From Mesorhizobium ciceri biovar biserrulae WSM1271 (GTDB lineage Bacteria; Pseudomonadota; Alphaproteobacteria; Rhizobiales; Rhizobiaceae): DNA of 64,000 bases. Location of the stretch: the NCBI RefSeq assembly GCF_000185905.1, contig NC_014923.1, forward strand, positions 2,813,501 to 2,877,500, written 5' to 3'. Numbering within the stretch: position 1 is the stretch's first letter; every line of letters begins with the position of its first letter. The position numbers were made by a program, and so were the translations under genes. Below the pieces are notes generated by a model. The model was not told where the DNA came from and made no database searches. It saw nothing but the letters and a program-made list of their open reading frames with translations. Shown here one piece after another: positions 8,050-16,510 of the stretch.

Positions 8050-9141
8050 TCAACGCTGGCCGCTCTCCTTCATACGCTCGATGATTTCGGCCATCAGCGC
8101 CAGGTCGTGGCGGGAATCGGCGAGGTCGGTCAGCGGCTTTGTTCCTTCGGCGATGTGGCGGTGGAAAATCTCGAGTTCATTCGAGAAAGCATCGCCGTAG
8201 AGAGGGCCGAAGGCTTTCGTCACCGGGCCGAGCGGGCCGGCATCGGTGACCTCCAGCCGCGTCGGCAGGCTGCGGATGTAGGGCGTGTCGTAGATGATGC
8301 GCACGCGCCTGGTGTTGGAGCGCACCTCGATCATTGCGTCGAACAGGCCGAGATCGTCGACCACCGCGTCGTAGAGACAAGCGAAATGGCCATAGTCGAA
8401 GGTGACCGATGTGTTGGCGCCGCCATTGGTGCGGTGCGCGGCCAGCACGCGCGCCGGCTCGCCGATCAGCCCGCGCATCGCCGAAATGTGGTGCGAGGAA
8501 AGCGCCGTCAGCCCGCGATAGGCGCGCACCAGGTCGGCCGGCGCGTCGGCACCGACGACTTCGCGGATCAGCGCGTCGCGCTCCTTGGCGCCACGCGCCA
8601 GCAGGGCCGGGTCTATGTCGTTGGGATAGAGGACGTTCTGGCTCTTCTTGAGGAAATGCCGGCCCTCCGAGATCAGGTCGAAGATGCGGACATGGGTGAT
8701 GTCGGCGAAGGCCGGCAGCTCGTCCCTGGCGGCCAGATATGCCGGCGCGTAGCGGCGCATATAGCCGACGAACAGGATCTTGTCGTAGCCCGGCATCAGC
8801 GCCAGCAGATCGTCGATCTCGCGCACCGTCAGACAGGCGGGCTTTTCCAGCAGGATGTGCTTGTTGGCGGCAATCGCCGCGTGCACGAAGCGGCTGTGGG
8901 TGTCGTCGGATGACAGCACGAACACCGCGTCGATGTCGGGTGACGCTATTAGCGCCTCGGCCGTCTCGAAGGTTCTTGCCGTCGGGTGTTGCGAGGTGCA
9001 CAGCGCCACCAGGCTGGGCGACACGTCGTACACGCCCGCGATCACCCAGCGCTCGCGCTGATCGCTCAGCACCGGCAGATGGATCGACTGGGCGACCTCT
9101 CCAAGACCTATAAGTCCGACACGAATTGGTGCCACCGGCAA
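8050..9141 (-). CDS. Gfo/Idh/MocA family oxidoreductase
   Basis: This is a 363-residue NAD(P)-dependent dehydrogenase of the Gfo/Idh/MocA family, which acts on sugars, inositols and related compounds. The N-terminal Rossmann motif is VGLIGLGEVAQ (residues 8-18). The family EKP motif that carries the catalytic Lys is in NKHILLEKPACLTVREID (about 93-110). The C-terminal part is the alpha/beta sheet domain. It is on the same strand as the ribose-type ABC genes that precede it (33 bases after the ATPase gene), so it probably acts on the imported sugar or polyol. Confidence 0.9.
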   Translation of the reverse strand: MPVAPIRVGLIGLGEVAQSIHLPVLSDQRERWVIAGVYDVSPSLVALCTSQHPTARTFETAEALIASPDIDAVFVLSSDDTHSRFVHAAIAANKHILLEKPACLTVREIDDLLALMPGYDKILFVGYMRRYAPAYLAARDELPAFADITHVRIFDLISEGRHFLKKSQNVLYPNDIDPALLARGAKERDALIREVVGADAPADLVRAYRGLTALSSHHISAMRGLIGEPARVLAAHRTNGGANTSVTFDYGHFACLYDAVVDDLGLFDAMIEVRSNTRRVRIIYDTPYIRSLPTRLEVTDAGPLGPVTKAFGPLYGDAFSNELEIFHRHIAEGTKPLTDLADSRHDLALMAEIIERMKESGQR

Positions 9142-9174
9142 ACTCCCTTTGATTTCAAGTCTGATGCTGCAGGA

Positions 9175-9939
9175 CTATGCCGCGCCGGTGACCAGCGCGA
9201 CGAGCTCGTTGCCTGATGTCTCCGAGGCGCGCACGGTCGCCGCCATCTTTCCCGCCCGCATCACCCAGATCTGGTCGGACAGGCGGCGGACCTGATCGAA
9301 ATTGTGGCTGACCAGGATGACTGAGACCGACTGCTCGCGCAGGCGCCGGATCAGCGCCTCGACATTGGCCGTCTCCTGCACGCCGAGCGCCGCCGTCGGT
9401 TCGTCCATCACCACCAGCTTGGCGCCGGAGCCGACAGCGCGGCAGATCGAGATCGCCTGCCGCTGGCCGCCCGACAGGCGCCGCACACGCTGGTTGATCG
9501 ACGGCACGTTGATCGACAGGCGCGACAGCATGGAACGGGCCTCGCGTTTCATCGCCTTGCGGTCGAGGAAAGCGAAGGGACCGATGCGGCGCACGATCTC
9601 GCGGTTGAGGAACAGGTTCTGTGCGACCGTCAGTTCGTCGATCAGCGCCAGGTTCTGGTGCACGGTCTCGATGCCGGCCTTGCGCGCCTCGTCGGGATTG
9701 GCGAAGGGCCGCGCCTGGCCGTCGAAGAACAGATCGCCGGCGTCGGGCTGATGCACGCCGACCAGGCTGCGGACCAGCGTCGACTTGCCGGCGCCATTGT
9801 CGCCGATCACGGCGGTGACCTCGCCGCGGCGGGCCTGGAAGGCGACGTCGGTGAAGGCGCGGATGCCGCCGAAATGCTTGCTCAGCCCTTCGCAGGCGAT
9901 GATCGCCTCAGCGGCGGGGATGTGATGGGGAGCGCTCAT
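9175..9939 (-). CDS. sugar ABC transporter ATP-binding protein (ribose/xylose type, single domain)
   Basis: This is a 254-residue cytoplasmic ATPase with one nucleotide-binding domain. Walker A is GDNGAGKST, the signature is LSGGQRQ, and Walker B is VVMDEPTAALG followed by a VSHNFDQV His switch. It resembles half of the double-domain RbsA proteins, as is common for many rhizobial CUT2-type systems. The ATG at 9939 overlaps the stop of the permease gene by 4 bases; longer in-frame starts run inside the permease gene and are not credible. It is the third gene of the binding protein-permease-ATPase operon. Confidence 0.93.
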   Translation of the reverse strand: MSAPHHIPAAEAIIACEGLSKHFGGIRAFTDVAFQARRGEVTAVIGDNGAGKSTLVRSLVGVHQPDAGDLFFDGQARPFANPDEARKAGIETVHQNLALIDELTVAQNLFLNREIVRRIGPFAFLDRKAMKREARSMLSRLSINVPSINQRVRRLSGGQRQAISICRAVGSGAKLVVMDEPTAALGVQETANVEALIRRLREQSVSVILVSHNFDQVRRLSDQIWVMRAGKMAATVRASETSGNELVALVTGAA

Positions 9940-10937
9940 TTCTGATACCGCATGATCAGCGCCGCCAGCACCACGATGGCTCCCACGGCAAGCGGTTGGT
10001 AGAAAGCCGACACATTGAGCAAGGTCAGGCCATTGACGAGTGCCGTGAGCATCAGCGCGCCGATGGCGGGCCCAAGAATGCTGGCGCGGCCGCCGAACAG
10101 GCTGACGCCGCCCAGCACCACCGCCGCCACCGAATTCAAGAGCAGGCTGGTGTTGATCTGCGGTTCGGCCGAGCCGATGCGGGCGACCAGGAGAATGGCC
10201 GCGACGCCGGCGCAGAGACCGGAAATCGTATAGGCGGCGATCTTGACCCGGTTGGTGCGGATGCCGAGCGCGCCGGCACTTTCGGCCTGGCCCCCGGTGG
10301 CAAGCAGATGCACGCCGAAACGCGTGTGGTAGAGCGCGATATGGGCGACGATGACGGCTGCGATCGCCACCCATACGGGATAGCCGAACGGTCCGAACGA
10401 GCCGGAAGCGAGCCTGAGCAGGAAGGTCGAGCCGACCATGGTCGGTTCACCGCCCGACAGGATGAGGCCAAGGCCAGTGATGCCCGACAGCGTGCCGAGC
10501 GTCACCACGAAATCGGGGATTTTGCCTGCCGTAATGATCAGCCCGTTGAGGAAGCCCACCGCGCTGGTGGCGAGAACCGCGAGCACGCAGGCGATGAAGA
10601 TGCCGTAGCCGGCGGCATTGACGAGGCCGAGGATGATGGCGCCGAGCATGACGGCTGCCGCCAACGACAGATCGATGCCCGAGGTGGCGATGACGAAGGT
10701 CTGGCCGATCGACAGCACGACCAGGATCGCAGCCGCCAGCAGCAGCGCCTGCAGATTGGCGACGCTGAGAAAGACCGGCTGGGCGATGCCGAAGACGATG
10801 ACGAGGCCGACCAGGCCGACGACGGATGCCCAGTCGGCCCAGAAGGAGGGATCGAGGAGGAGAGCCGCCAGGGAGGGACGGCTCTCCTCCGCACCCGCCG
10901 AATGGGCGGCGGGTGCGTTGTCTGCAGGTGTGCTCAC
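9936..10937 (-). CDS. sugar ABC transporter permease (RbsC-like, BPD_transp_2)
   Basis: This is a 333-residue inner-membrane permease of the ribose/branched-chain class with about 8-10 hydrophobic helices. Typical segments are GQTFVIATSGIDLSLAAAVM, GFLNGLIITAGKIPDFVVTL and VLGGVSLFGGRASILGPAIG, which are hallmark regions of RbsC-like proteins. The start overlaps the stop of the binding-protein gene by 4 bases, and its own stop overlaps the ATPase start by 4 bases. The three genes are tightly coupled. Confidence 0.93.
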   Translation of the reverse strand: MSTPADNAPAAHSAGAEESRPSLAALLLDPSFWADWASVVGLVGLVIVFGIAQPVFLSVANLQALLLAAAILVVLSIGQTFVIATSGIDLSLAAAVMLGAIILGLVNAAGYGIFIACVLAVLATSAVGFLNGLIITAGKIPDFVVTLGTLSGITGLGLILSGGEPTMVGSTFLLRLASGSFGPFGYPVWVAIAAVIVAHIALYHTRFGVHLLATGGQAESAGALGIRTNRVKIAAYTISGLCAGVAAILLVARIGSAEPQINTSLLLNSVAAVVLGGVSLFGGRASILGPAIGALMLTALVNGLTLLNVSAFYQPLAVGAIVVLAALIMRYQK

Positions 10938-11938
10938 TTCAGCATCTCGCGGAAGGGATCGGGATAGTCGCCGCCGGGACGCGGAAAATTCTTTAGCGAC
11001 GCTTCGGCATTGTCCTTGTTGATCAACAGCACAGGTGCCGGCACGTTGGCCGGCAGTTCCTTGCCCTTGGCCGCGACCGCACAGGCTTCGACGCCCATGG
11101 CGCCGACGACATAGGGGTATTGGGCGACGGTGGCGGTGAGTTCGCCTGATGCGATCGACTTCAGCGCATCGACAATGCCGTCTAGGCCGATCACCTTGAC
11201 GTCCTTGCCCGACGTCCGCACGGCGCGCTCGACGCCAAGGGCCATGATGTCGTTGGCGGCGAAGAAGCCGGCGAGGTCCGGATGGGCGGCGAGGATATCG
11301 GTGGCGGCGGTCAACGCCTTTTCGCGATCCCAGTCAGCGCTGACCATCACCACGATTTCGAGCTTGCCTTCGACGGCCTGCCTGAAGCCCTTGATGCGGG
11401 CGTTGGAGCCGACATCGCCGACGATGCCGGCGACCAGCGCGACCTTGGAACCCTTAGGCACCAGCTTCAGCATCTCTTCGCCGGCCAGCACGCCTGCGGC
11501 GACGTTGTCGGTGCCGATATAGGTCGAGACGGCAAAGCCGGCGGCCTTGGCCTGCTCGGGGTCGATGGTCGAGTCGATGTTGACGATCGGCTTCTTCTTT
11601 TGGGCGACCGGCACCAGCGCCTGGACGAGGTTGGAGACGCTGATCGGGTTGACCAGGTAGCAATCGAAATCCTGCATGGCCATGGCGGTCAGGCGGTCGG
11701 CCTGGCCGGTGGCGTCACCCATGTTGGCGGCGGCTTGGACGCTGACACTGACGCCGTTGGCCTTGGCCTGCTCCTCGATGCCCTTCTGCATGGTCTGGAA
11801 GAATGGATTGTCGAGGCCTTTGACGATGGCCGCGACTTTCGCCGTATCCTCGGCCTGGGCGGGTGCCGAGACGATGGTTGCAAGCATGCCGGCGCCAAGC
11901 AGGCTCGTGCCGAGTTTCAGGCAATTGAACATGCGCAT
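10934..11938 (-). CDS. sugar ABC transporter substrate-binding protein (ribose-type, Peripla_BP_4)
   Basis: This is a 334-residue periplasmic binding protein. The signal peptide is CLKLGTSLLGAGMLATIVSA, followed by PAQA and a predicted cleavage site. The family pattern VAAIVKGLDNPFFQTMQKGI begins the mature protein, and later AGFFAANDIMALGVERAV and VKVIGLDGIVDAL are typical of ribose/galactose-type binders. The start at 11938 has an excellent ribosome site, aggaggaaaaacc before ATG. It is the first gene of an operon with permease, ATPase and Gfo/Idh/MocA dehydrogenase. The ligand is probably a sugar or polyol. Confidence 0.94.
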   Translation of the reverse strand: MRMFNCLKLGTSLLGAGMLATIVSAPAQAEDTAKVAAIVKGLDNPFFQTMQKGIEEQAKANGVSVSVQAAANMGDATGQADRLTAMAMQDFDCYLVNPISVSNLVQALVPVAQKKKPIVNIDSTIDPEQAKAAGFAVSTYIGTDNVAAGVLAGEEMLKLVPKGSKVALVAGIVGDVGSNARIKGFRQAVEGKLEIVVMVSADWDREKALTAATDILAAHPDLAGFFAANDIMALGVERAVRTSGKDVKVIGLDGIVDALKSIASGELTATVAQYPYVVGAMGVEACAVAAKGKELPANVPAPVLLINKDNAEASLKNFPRPGGDYPDPFREMLK

Positions 11939-12175
11939 GGTTTTTCCTCCTCCTGATTGTTTATGGGCTGCATCAATGTCGCCGTCCGGCGACTGCAATG
12001 TCCGACGGCGCGCAAGCGACCCCGGCCCCTGGCGCGACGATCCGCCAACGGACTGCTGCCAGCCTGCGGATGTGCGGACTGCAGGCCCGGTTCGGGCGCT
12101 TTTCGATGTCAGGCATTGCTCCTCCCAGAGCGCCGGCCGATGCCATGCCGGCATTTGCGCATGTTTTATAAAAAA

Positions 12176-12189
12176 TTGACACGCGTCAA
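12176..12189. promoter_or_regulatory. candidate operator palindrome upstream of sugar ABC operon
   Basis: The sequence TTGAC-acgc-GTCAA has perfect 5-bp arms and lies in an AT-rich patch. On the minus strand TTGACG is followed after about 15 bases by TAAAAC, which could be a promoter reading toward the binding-protein gene. The leader would be about 220 bases long. No dedicated regulator gene is adjacent. Confidence 0.4.
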
Positions 12190-12291
12190 GATTTAAAATG
12201 TGCGTAGCGATTTTTGATTGCGCGCCCTGCGGGCATGACTGTCCTGCCGGCATGCGCTACAACCAAGGCGCGAAAAAAACTGCCGGCCTAG

Positions 12292-12317
12292 GGAACCACT
12301 AGGGGGATGTCCGCGTT
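12292..12317 (+). promoter_or_regulatory. EcfG-type (general stress sigma factor) promoter
   Basis: GGAAC (12292-12296) and CGTT (12314-12317) are separated by 17 bases, matching the alphaproteobacterial general-stress consensus GGAAC-N16/17-CGTT. The start of the small gene at 12350 lies about 33 bases after the -10 element, with a ribosome site in between. This fits direct transcription of that gene. Confidence 0.7.
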
Positions 12318-12349
12318 GGTCGCTACTTTTGTGCAGAGGGAGGTTTGGG

Positions 12350-12583
12350 GTGGGGCGTTTCGAAATCGTGGAAGAGCCAACGGGTACGTTTTCGATTTTC
12401 GACACCGTCACGGAATTGCCGGCAACGGCCAAAGGGGGCGTGTGCATTGGGCTTTATCGGCACGAAGTGCCTCTGGCACTGCTTGCGGCGGTTGAAACGG
12501 TCCAGCCCGGCCATTTTTCGCTCCTGCCCTCATTGTCGGTGTTGAACGACTGGCGGGCTCATCGAGACGATCTGCTGGCATGA
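12350..12583 (+). CDS. small hypothetical protein
   Basis: This encodes a 77-residue protein with no signal peptide or membrane helix. The GTG start at 12350 is preceded by gggaggt, which decides it. The N-terminus (GRFEIVEEPTGTFSIFDTVT) looks like a short beta-rich fold, and the C-terminal half is helical (LNDWRAHRDDLLA). I do not recognise the family. A good EcfG-type promoter is directly upstream, which supports the gene being real and stress-induced. Confidence 0.68.
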   Translation: MGRFEIVEEPTGTFSIFDTVTELPATAKGGVCIGLYRHEVPLALLAAVETVQPGHFSLLPSLSVLNDWRAHRDDLLA

Positions 12584-12703
12584 GCAAAGCTGCCCGATGT
12601 CGCATCAAAAATCATACGGTATGGGAAATCACGTCCTGTTGTCGAAAGCGGCGGTGAGGCATGGAAAGCAAGGGGAGGTTGCAGTGCGTTGGGAGGTGAA
12701 GCA

Positions 12704-12901
12704 ATGTCTGATCAGGACGACCTGATCCGAGCTGCCATCGGACGGCTGCTCGCCGAGAAGACAGGCGCCGCCGTCATATCGATGAGAGAGAGCGTCACCG
12801 AGCTTCTGGCGCTGACCGGTGCCGCACTGGACGAAAGACTCCAAGACCTGCTGCTGGAAATGGCCGAAGTCCGCGGCATGATGGTCGCTCTCGACTTCTG
12901 A
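12704..12901 (+). CDS. small hypothetical helical protein
   Basis: This encodes 65 residues, almost all predicted helix, with a repeated hydrophobic spacing (LIRAAIGRLLAEK, ESVTELLALTGAALDERLQDLLLEMAEVRGMM). The ATG at 12704 follows ggaggtgaagca, a strong ribosome site. No known family is recognised. A short regulatory or adaptor protein is possible but unproven. Confidence 0.68.
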   Translation: MSDQDDLIRAAIGRLLAEKTGAAVISMRESVTELLALTGAALDERLQDLLLEMAEVRGMMVALDF

Positions 12902-13146
12902 ACATATCCGGCTGGGATGCCGCAGCATGGACCGGCAGCGCTTTCATCGCCGGCAGCCTCTAACCTTACTGCGTCCAATATCGGGCATCGCATTTTAGGC
13001 CGAAAGCGGACAGGCAGCTTTCCGCCCGATCGCCAGCATTGCCGGCATGTCGCGGATCGTCGCCGCGACAGCGCGCCTCGCCAAACCTTGGCTCTTTTTC
13101 CGACCCTCAAACGTCTTAACTACAGTGAAGCTAAGGAGCAGGGTCG

Positions 13147-13905
13147 ATGAGCCTCAGGAATAAAAAAATCGTGGTCACCGGTGGCAGCCGTGGGCTTGGC
13201 CTCGGATTGGTCGAGGCGCTGGTCGAACAGGGCGCCAGCGTGACCGTCGTTGCCCGTGGCGTCGAGGCGCTGGATGCGGTCGGTGCGCGGCTTGGGGTCG
13301 CCACTATCCGCGCCGACGTTGCGGAGGAGGGCGCGGCCTATCGCATTCTTAGCGAGGTTCGTCCTGACGTCGTGGTCCTGAATGCTGGTGCCACGCCCCG
13401 GATGGGCCGGTTGGATCAACTGAGCTGGGAAGATTTTTCCATCGCCTGGGAAACCGACGTCAAGGCCGGGCTATACTGGCTGCAGGCGGCGCTCAACCTG
13501 CCGCTCAAGCCGGGCAGCCGTGTTCTGGTGGGATCGAGCGGTGCCGCCGTCACCGGGTCGCAGTTGTCGGGGGGCTATGGCGGCGCCAAGCGCATGCTGT
13601 GGTTCATGGCGAAGTACGCCAATGGCGTTTCGCTGGAGAAGAAGCTCGGCATCCGCTTTCAGGCGATCGTGCCGCGGCAGATGATCCTCGGCACCGGAAC
13701 AGGCGATGCGGCGGCCGGCGCCTATTCCGGATCCATGGGCATCACGCCCGAACAATTCGTCACCCGCTTCGGTGCGCCGATGCCGCCCCGGACCTTCGGC
13801 GACAGGGTGGTTTCCGTGCTGGAAGACCCGCAATATGCGGAGGGCATCGTCTTCGGCCTCAATGGCGACGCGGGCGTAACCGTGATGGAGGGGGCTGCGG
13901 CTTGA
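13147..13905 (+). CDS. SDR family NAD(P)-dependent oxidoreductase
   Basis: This is a 252-residue short-chain dehydrogenase. The cofactor motif is VVTGGSRGLGLG (about residues 9-20), and the NAG-like motif is LNAGATPR (about 78-85). In place of the usual YxxxK there is GGYGGAKRM, which keeps Tyr and Lys with the right spacing (Y-G-G-A-K). The catalytic Ser is in VGSSGAAV. A ribosome site (aaggagcagg) precedes the ATG. Its stop overlaps the start of the sigma-factor gene, so the two are co-expressed. The substrate is unknown. Confidence 0.88.
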   Translation: MSLRNKKIVVTGGSRGLGLGLVEALVEQGASVTVVARGVEALDAVGARLGVATIRADVAEEGAAYRILSEVRPDVVVLNAGATPRMGRLDQLSWEDFSIAWETDVKAGLYWLQAALNLPLKPGSRVLVGSSGAAVTGSQLSGGYGGAKRMLWFMAKYANGVSLEKKLGIRFQAIVPRQMILGTGTGDAAAGAYSGSMGITPEQFVTRFGAPMPPRTFGDRVVSVLEDPQYAEGIVFGLNGDAGVTVMEGAAA

Positions 13906-14837
13906 GCGAACGAGATCCTGCCGTGGACCGCGACCGACGGGAAGGGCTGCTTGCCCTTGCCGCCGCGATGCGGCCAGAGCTGCACCGCTATTGCGCGCGC
14001 CTGATGGGCTCGGTCATCGACGGGGAGGATGTCGTGCAGGACACGTTTGCGCGAGCCTTCGTTGCGCTGAATGAGCTGGGCGAGGTGCCGCAGCTCAGGC
14101 CCTGGCTGTTCCGCGTCGCCCACAACCGTGCGCTGGACCTGCTGCGCAGCCGCGCGATCCGCGCGGCGGAGCCTATCGAGGCGGCGCTTGAAATTGCCGA
14201 CGACACCAAAGCCGACCCGGTGGAGATGCTGATGCGCAGGCAAGCTATACAGACCGCAGTGTCGCGCTTCGCGGAGCTTCCGCTGCTCCAGCGCAGCGTC
14301 GTCATCCTCAGAGATGTGCTCGACGAGCCGCTGGCCGAGATCGCTGCTTTGCTCGGCATCACCGTCGATGCGGTGAAAGGGCACTTGGCGCGCGGCCGCG
14401 CCCGGCTTAGGGAAGTCAGTGCGCAGGCCAGTTCGGCTCCCGATGCGCGTATCGCGTCGGCCGCCGTGGTCCGTTATGCGACCCTGTTCAACCAGCGGGA
14501 TTGGGACGGCTTGCGCGCCCTGCTTGCCGACGACGTCAGGCTTCATCAGTCCCTGCATGCGACGCGCTCGGGTGCGGCGGATGTCGGCATGTTCTTCACG
14601 ATCTACGCCAAAAGCGACCGCGTGTGGCTGACGCCGGCCTGGCTCGACGGCCGCGAGGTGATCGCTGTGTTCGAAAGCCATGCCGACCAGAAACCGCATC
14701 ATTTCATGTGGCTGGAGTGGCGGGAAGGTCAGATCAGCTTCATCCGCGACTATCGCTATGTCAGCTATGTTACCGACGATGCCGAACTGGTGCTGGCCAA
14801 GGACGCCAGATCCTTCGGTCGCGGCACCGGGCATTGA
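13902..14837 (+). CDS. ECF sigma factor with C-terminal SnoaL-like domain
   Basis: This is a 311-residue sigma-70-family factor. Region 2 is recognisable in RPELHRYCARLMGSVIDGED, VVQDTFARAFVALNEL and PWLFRVAHNRALDLLRSRA. Region 4 is LPLLQRSVVILRDVLDEPLAEIAALLGITVDAVKGHLARGRARL. The C-terminal about 115 residues (AAVVRYATLFNQRDWDGLRALLADDVRL) form a SnoaL-type fold, as in ECF41-like factors, where it tunes activity without an anti-sigma. The start is probably TTG at 13902, overlapping the SDR stop (TTGA); a GTG at 13923 is an alternative. The SDR may be linked to its signal. Confidence 0.87.
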   Translation: MSERDPAVDRDRREGLLALAAAMRPELHRYCARLMGSVIDGEDVVQDTFARAFVALNELGEVPQLRPWLFRVAHNRALDLLRSRAIRAAEPIEAALEIADDTKADPVEMLMRRQAIQTAVSRFAELPLLQRSVVILRDVLDEPLAEIAALLGITVDAVKGHLARGRARLREVSAQASSAPDARIASAAVVRYATLFNQRDWDGLRALLADDVRLHQSLHATRSGAADVGMFFTIYAKSDRVWLTPAWLDGREVIAVFESHADQKPHHFMWLEWREGQISFIRDYRYVSYVTDDAELVLAKDARSFGRGTGH

Positions 14838-14955
14838 AGAGCGGGCGCGCATCTGACCATCATACGGGCGGTGCTGTTCCTGCCCAAGGGGCCGATGCGG
14901 GGCTGGGCGTCGCACCGCCTGAGGATGTCTTTGACGTGCCCACGCGTGACATCCC

Positions 14956-15525
14956 CTAACTCTGCTCGATCAGCGCGCGCGCCGCAGCTTTCCCTGCCGC
15001 AAGGATACGATCCGACAATTCCGTTCCCTCCACGGCACGGGCCAGCTGAAGCGTGCCAATGAGGGTCGCAAAGATAGCGAACGCAACGCCCTCCGGATCA
15101 GGAGTTTGCGGCGGCAGCTCTACCGACACCTGGTGCACCTGGGTCAGCAAACGCTCGGTATAAAGCTGACGCGTTTCGGGTGGCTCACGGGCGATTTCCG
15201 CCAGCAAGGCGGCAGAGGCGCAGCCCTTCCCGGGGTTATCCCGATGCGCCGCCGACAGATATGTGTCTATGGCCATTGCCAAGCCGCCGGAGGCCAATGC
15301 TTGCCGTATCTCGTCGGACTGATCCTCGAGAGCTGCAGCGACCGTTTCACGGACAAGCGCCGCCTTTGATTGAAAGTGGGGATAGAAAGCCCCGTTCGTC
15401 AGCCCGGCGTCGCCCATGATGGTTGCCAGTCCGGACGCCGCTATGCCGTTTTTCCGAAAGCGTTCCGCGGCGACCTCCAGGATCCGGCCGCGCGAGGCGT
15501 CCTTCCTGCCCTTTTCGTAGCGCAT
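14956..15525 (-). CDS. TetR/AcrR family transcriptional regulator
   Basis: This is a 189-residue repressor. The N-terminal HTH is ASRGRILEVAAERFRKNGIA, then GLATIMGDAGLTNGAFYPHF, the typical TetR pattern. The rest is an all-helical ligand domain. It is divergent from an SDR and an alcohol dehydrogenase-like gene, which it probably controls. Two inverted repeats lie in the gap (15551-15583). Confidence 0.9.
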   Translation of the reverse strand: MRYEKGRKDASRGRILEVAAERFRKNGIAASGLATIMGDAGLTNGAFYPHFQSKAALVRETVAAALEDQSDEIRQALASGGLAMAIDTYLSAAHRDNPGKGCASAALLAEIAREPPETRQLYTERLLTQVHQVSVELPPQTPDPEGVAFAIFATLIGTLQLARAVEGTELSDRILAAGKAAARALIEQS

Positions 15526-15550
15526 GGCTGCTATTCCTTTCTGCTATTGC

Positions 15551-15583
15551 ATTATGGTCATAATCTGATATTACGACTGTAAT
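15551..15583. promoter_or_regulatory. candidate tandem TetR operators
   Basis: Two palindromes, ATTATG-gt-CATAAT (15551-15564) and ATTAC-gact-GTAAT (15570-15583), lie in the divergent promoter region between the tetR gene and the SDR gene. They share the pattern ATTAyG..GTAAT and their centres are 19 bases apart. They likely bind the TetR regulator and control both directions. Confidence 0.6.
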
Positions 15584-15629
15584 TTAACGGATGAAAAAAA
15601 GCTAGCCCCCCATGAGTTTGGAGCACGAA

Positions 15630-16445
15630 ATGAAAACGAATGCCGGAAAAACCGCCGTTGTGACCGGGGCCTCTTCGGGCATTGGCCGCGCCAGTGCCGA
15701 AGCTCTTGCGCGGGCCGGGTTCACCGTCTTCGGAACCAGCCGGCGCAAGGCCGGCAACGATCCGGACGGGGTGACCATGCTGATCTGCGACGTGACCGAC
15801 AGTGAGGCCGTTGCCGCACTCGTTTCGACGGTGCTCTCGCAGACCGGCCGGATCGACCTCTTGGTCAACAATGCCGGCGTCGGCCAGCTTGGAGGCGCCG
15901 AGGAATTCTCGATTGCCCAGGTGCAGGCCCTGTTCGACGTCAATCTGTTCGGCGTTATCCGCATGACCAATGCGGTGCTGCCGTCGATGCGGCAGCGTGG
16001 CGAGGGGCGCATCATCAATATCGGCTCTGTGCTGGGACTGGTGCCGGCGCCGTATTCAGCGCATTATTCGGCGGTCAAGCACGCGCTCGAGGGCTATTCG
16101 GAATCGCTCGACCACGAGGTTCGCGCCTTCAACATCCGCGTTTCGGTCATCGAGCCGGCATTCGTTCGTACTGTCTTCGACCAGAACGGGATCCAGCCGG
16201 ATTCGCCGTTGCAGGAATACGATCAAGCCCGAGCTACGCTGGAAGCGCTGCTTCGCGACGTGATGCCTGTCGCCGACCGGCCGGAAGTGGTGGCGCAAGT
16301 GGTCGTCAAGGCAGCGACCGATGCCCGTCCGCAACGGCGCTACACCGCCGGCAAGGCTGCGCGCCAGGTCAGCCTGCTGCGTCGCTTTGCTCCCGCGGGG
16401 ATATTCGACAAGAGCCTGCGGAAACAATTCCGCCTGCCCGTTTGA
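15630..16445 (+). CDS. SDR family oxidoreductase (short-chain dehydrogenase)
   Basis: This is a 271-residue classical SDR. The cofactor motif is VVTGASSGIGRAS, the NNAG motif is LLVNNAGVGQLG, and the active site is Ser in NIGSVLG with YSAHYSAVKHALEG (YxxxK). I chose the ATG at 15630 because GGAG lies 7 bases upstream; the ATG at 15612 lacks a ribosome site. It is followed by a zinc-independent MDR alcohol dehydrogenase 65 bases on, and both lie across from the TetR gene, a common arrangement for a stress or detoxification pair. Confidence 0.9.
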   Translation: MKTNAGKTAVVTGASSGIGRASAEALARAGFTVFGTSRRKAGNDPDGVTMLICDVTDSEAVAALVSTVLSQTGRIDLLVNNAGVGQLGGAEEFSIAQVQALFDVNLFGVIRMTNAVLPSMRQRGEGRIINIGSVLGLVPAPYSAHYSAVKHALEGYSESLDHEVRAFNIRVSVIEPAFVRTVFDQNGIQPDSPLQEYDQARATLEALLRDVMPVADRPEVVAQVVVKAATDARPQRRYTAGKAARQVSLLRRFAPAGIFDKSLRKQFRLPV

Positions 16446-16510
16446 ACGCAGCGAGCAGAGGATTTCACGCACATGCGACACACCAAAATCACTCTCAGAA
16501 AGTCACTGCC

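Larger units (their letters stand above)
11939..12349. other. intergenic region upstream of the ribose-type operon
   Basis: This 411-base stretch holds no assured gene. It contains an AT-rich segment with a TTGAC-acgc-GTCAA palindrome (12176-12189) that may be the promoter/operator of the sugar operon. It also holds a possible 47-codon leader frame on the minus strand (12116 down to 11973) with a strong gggaggag ribosome site, and a GGAAC-N17-CGTT promoter (12292-12317) for the small gene to the right. Confidence 0.6.
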
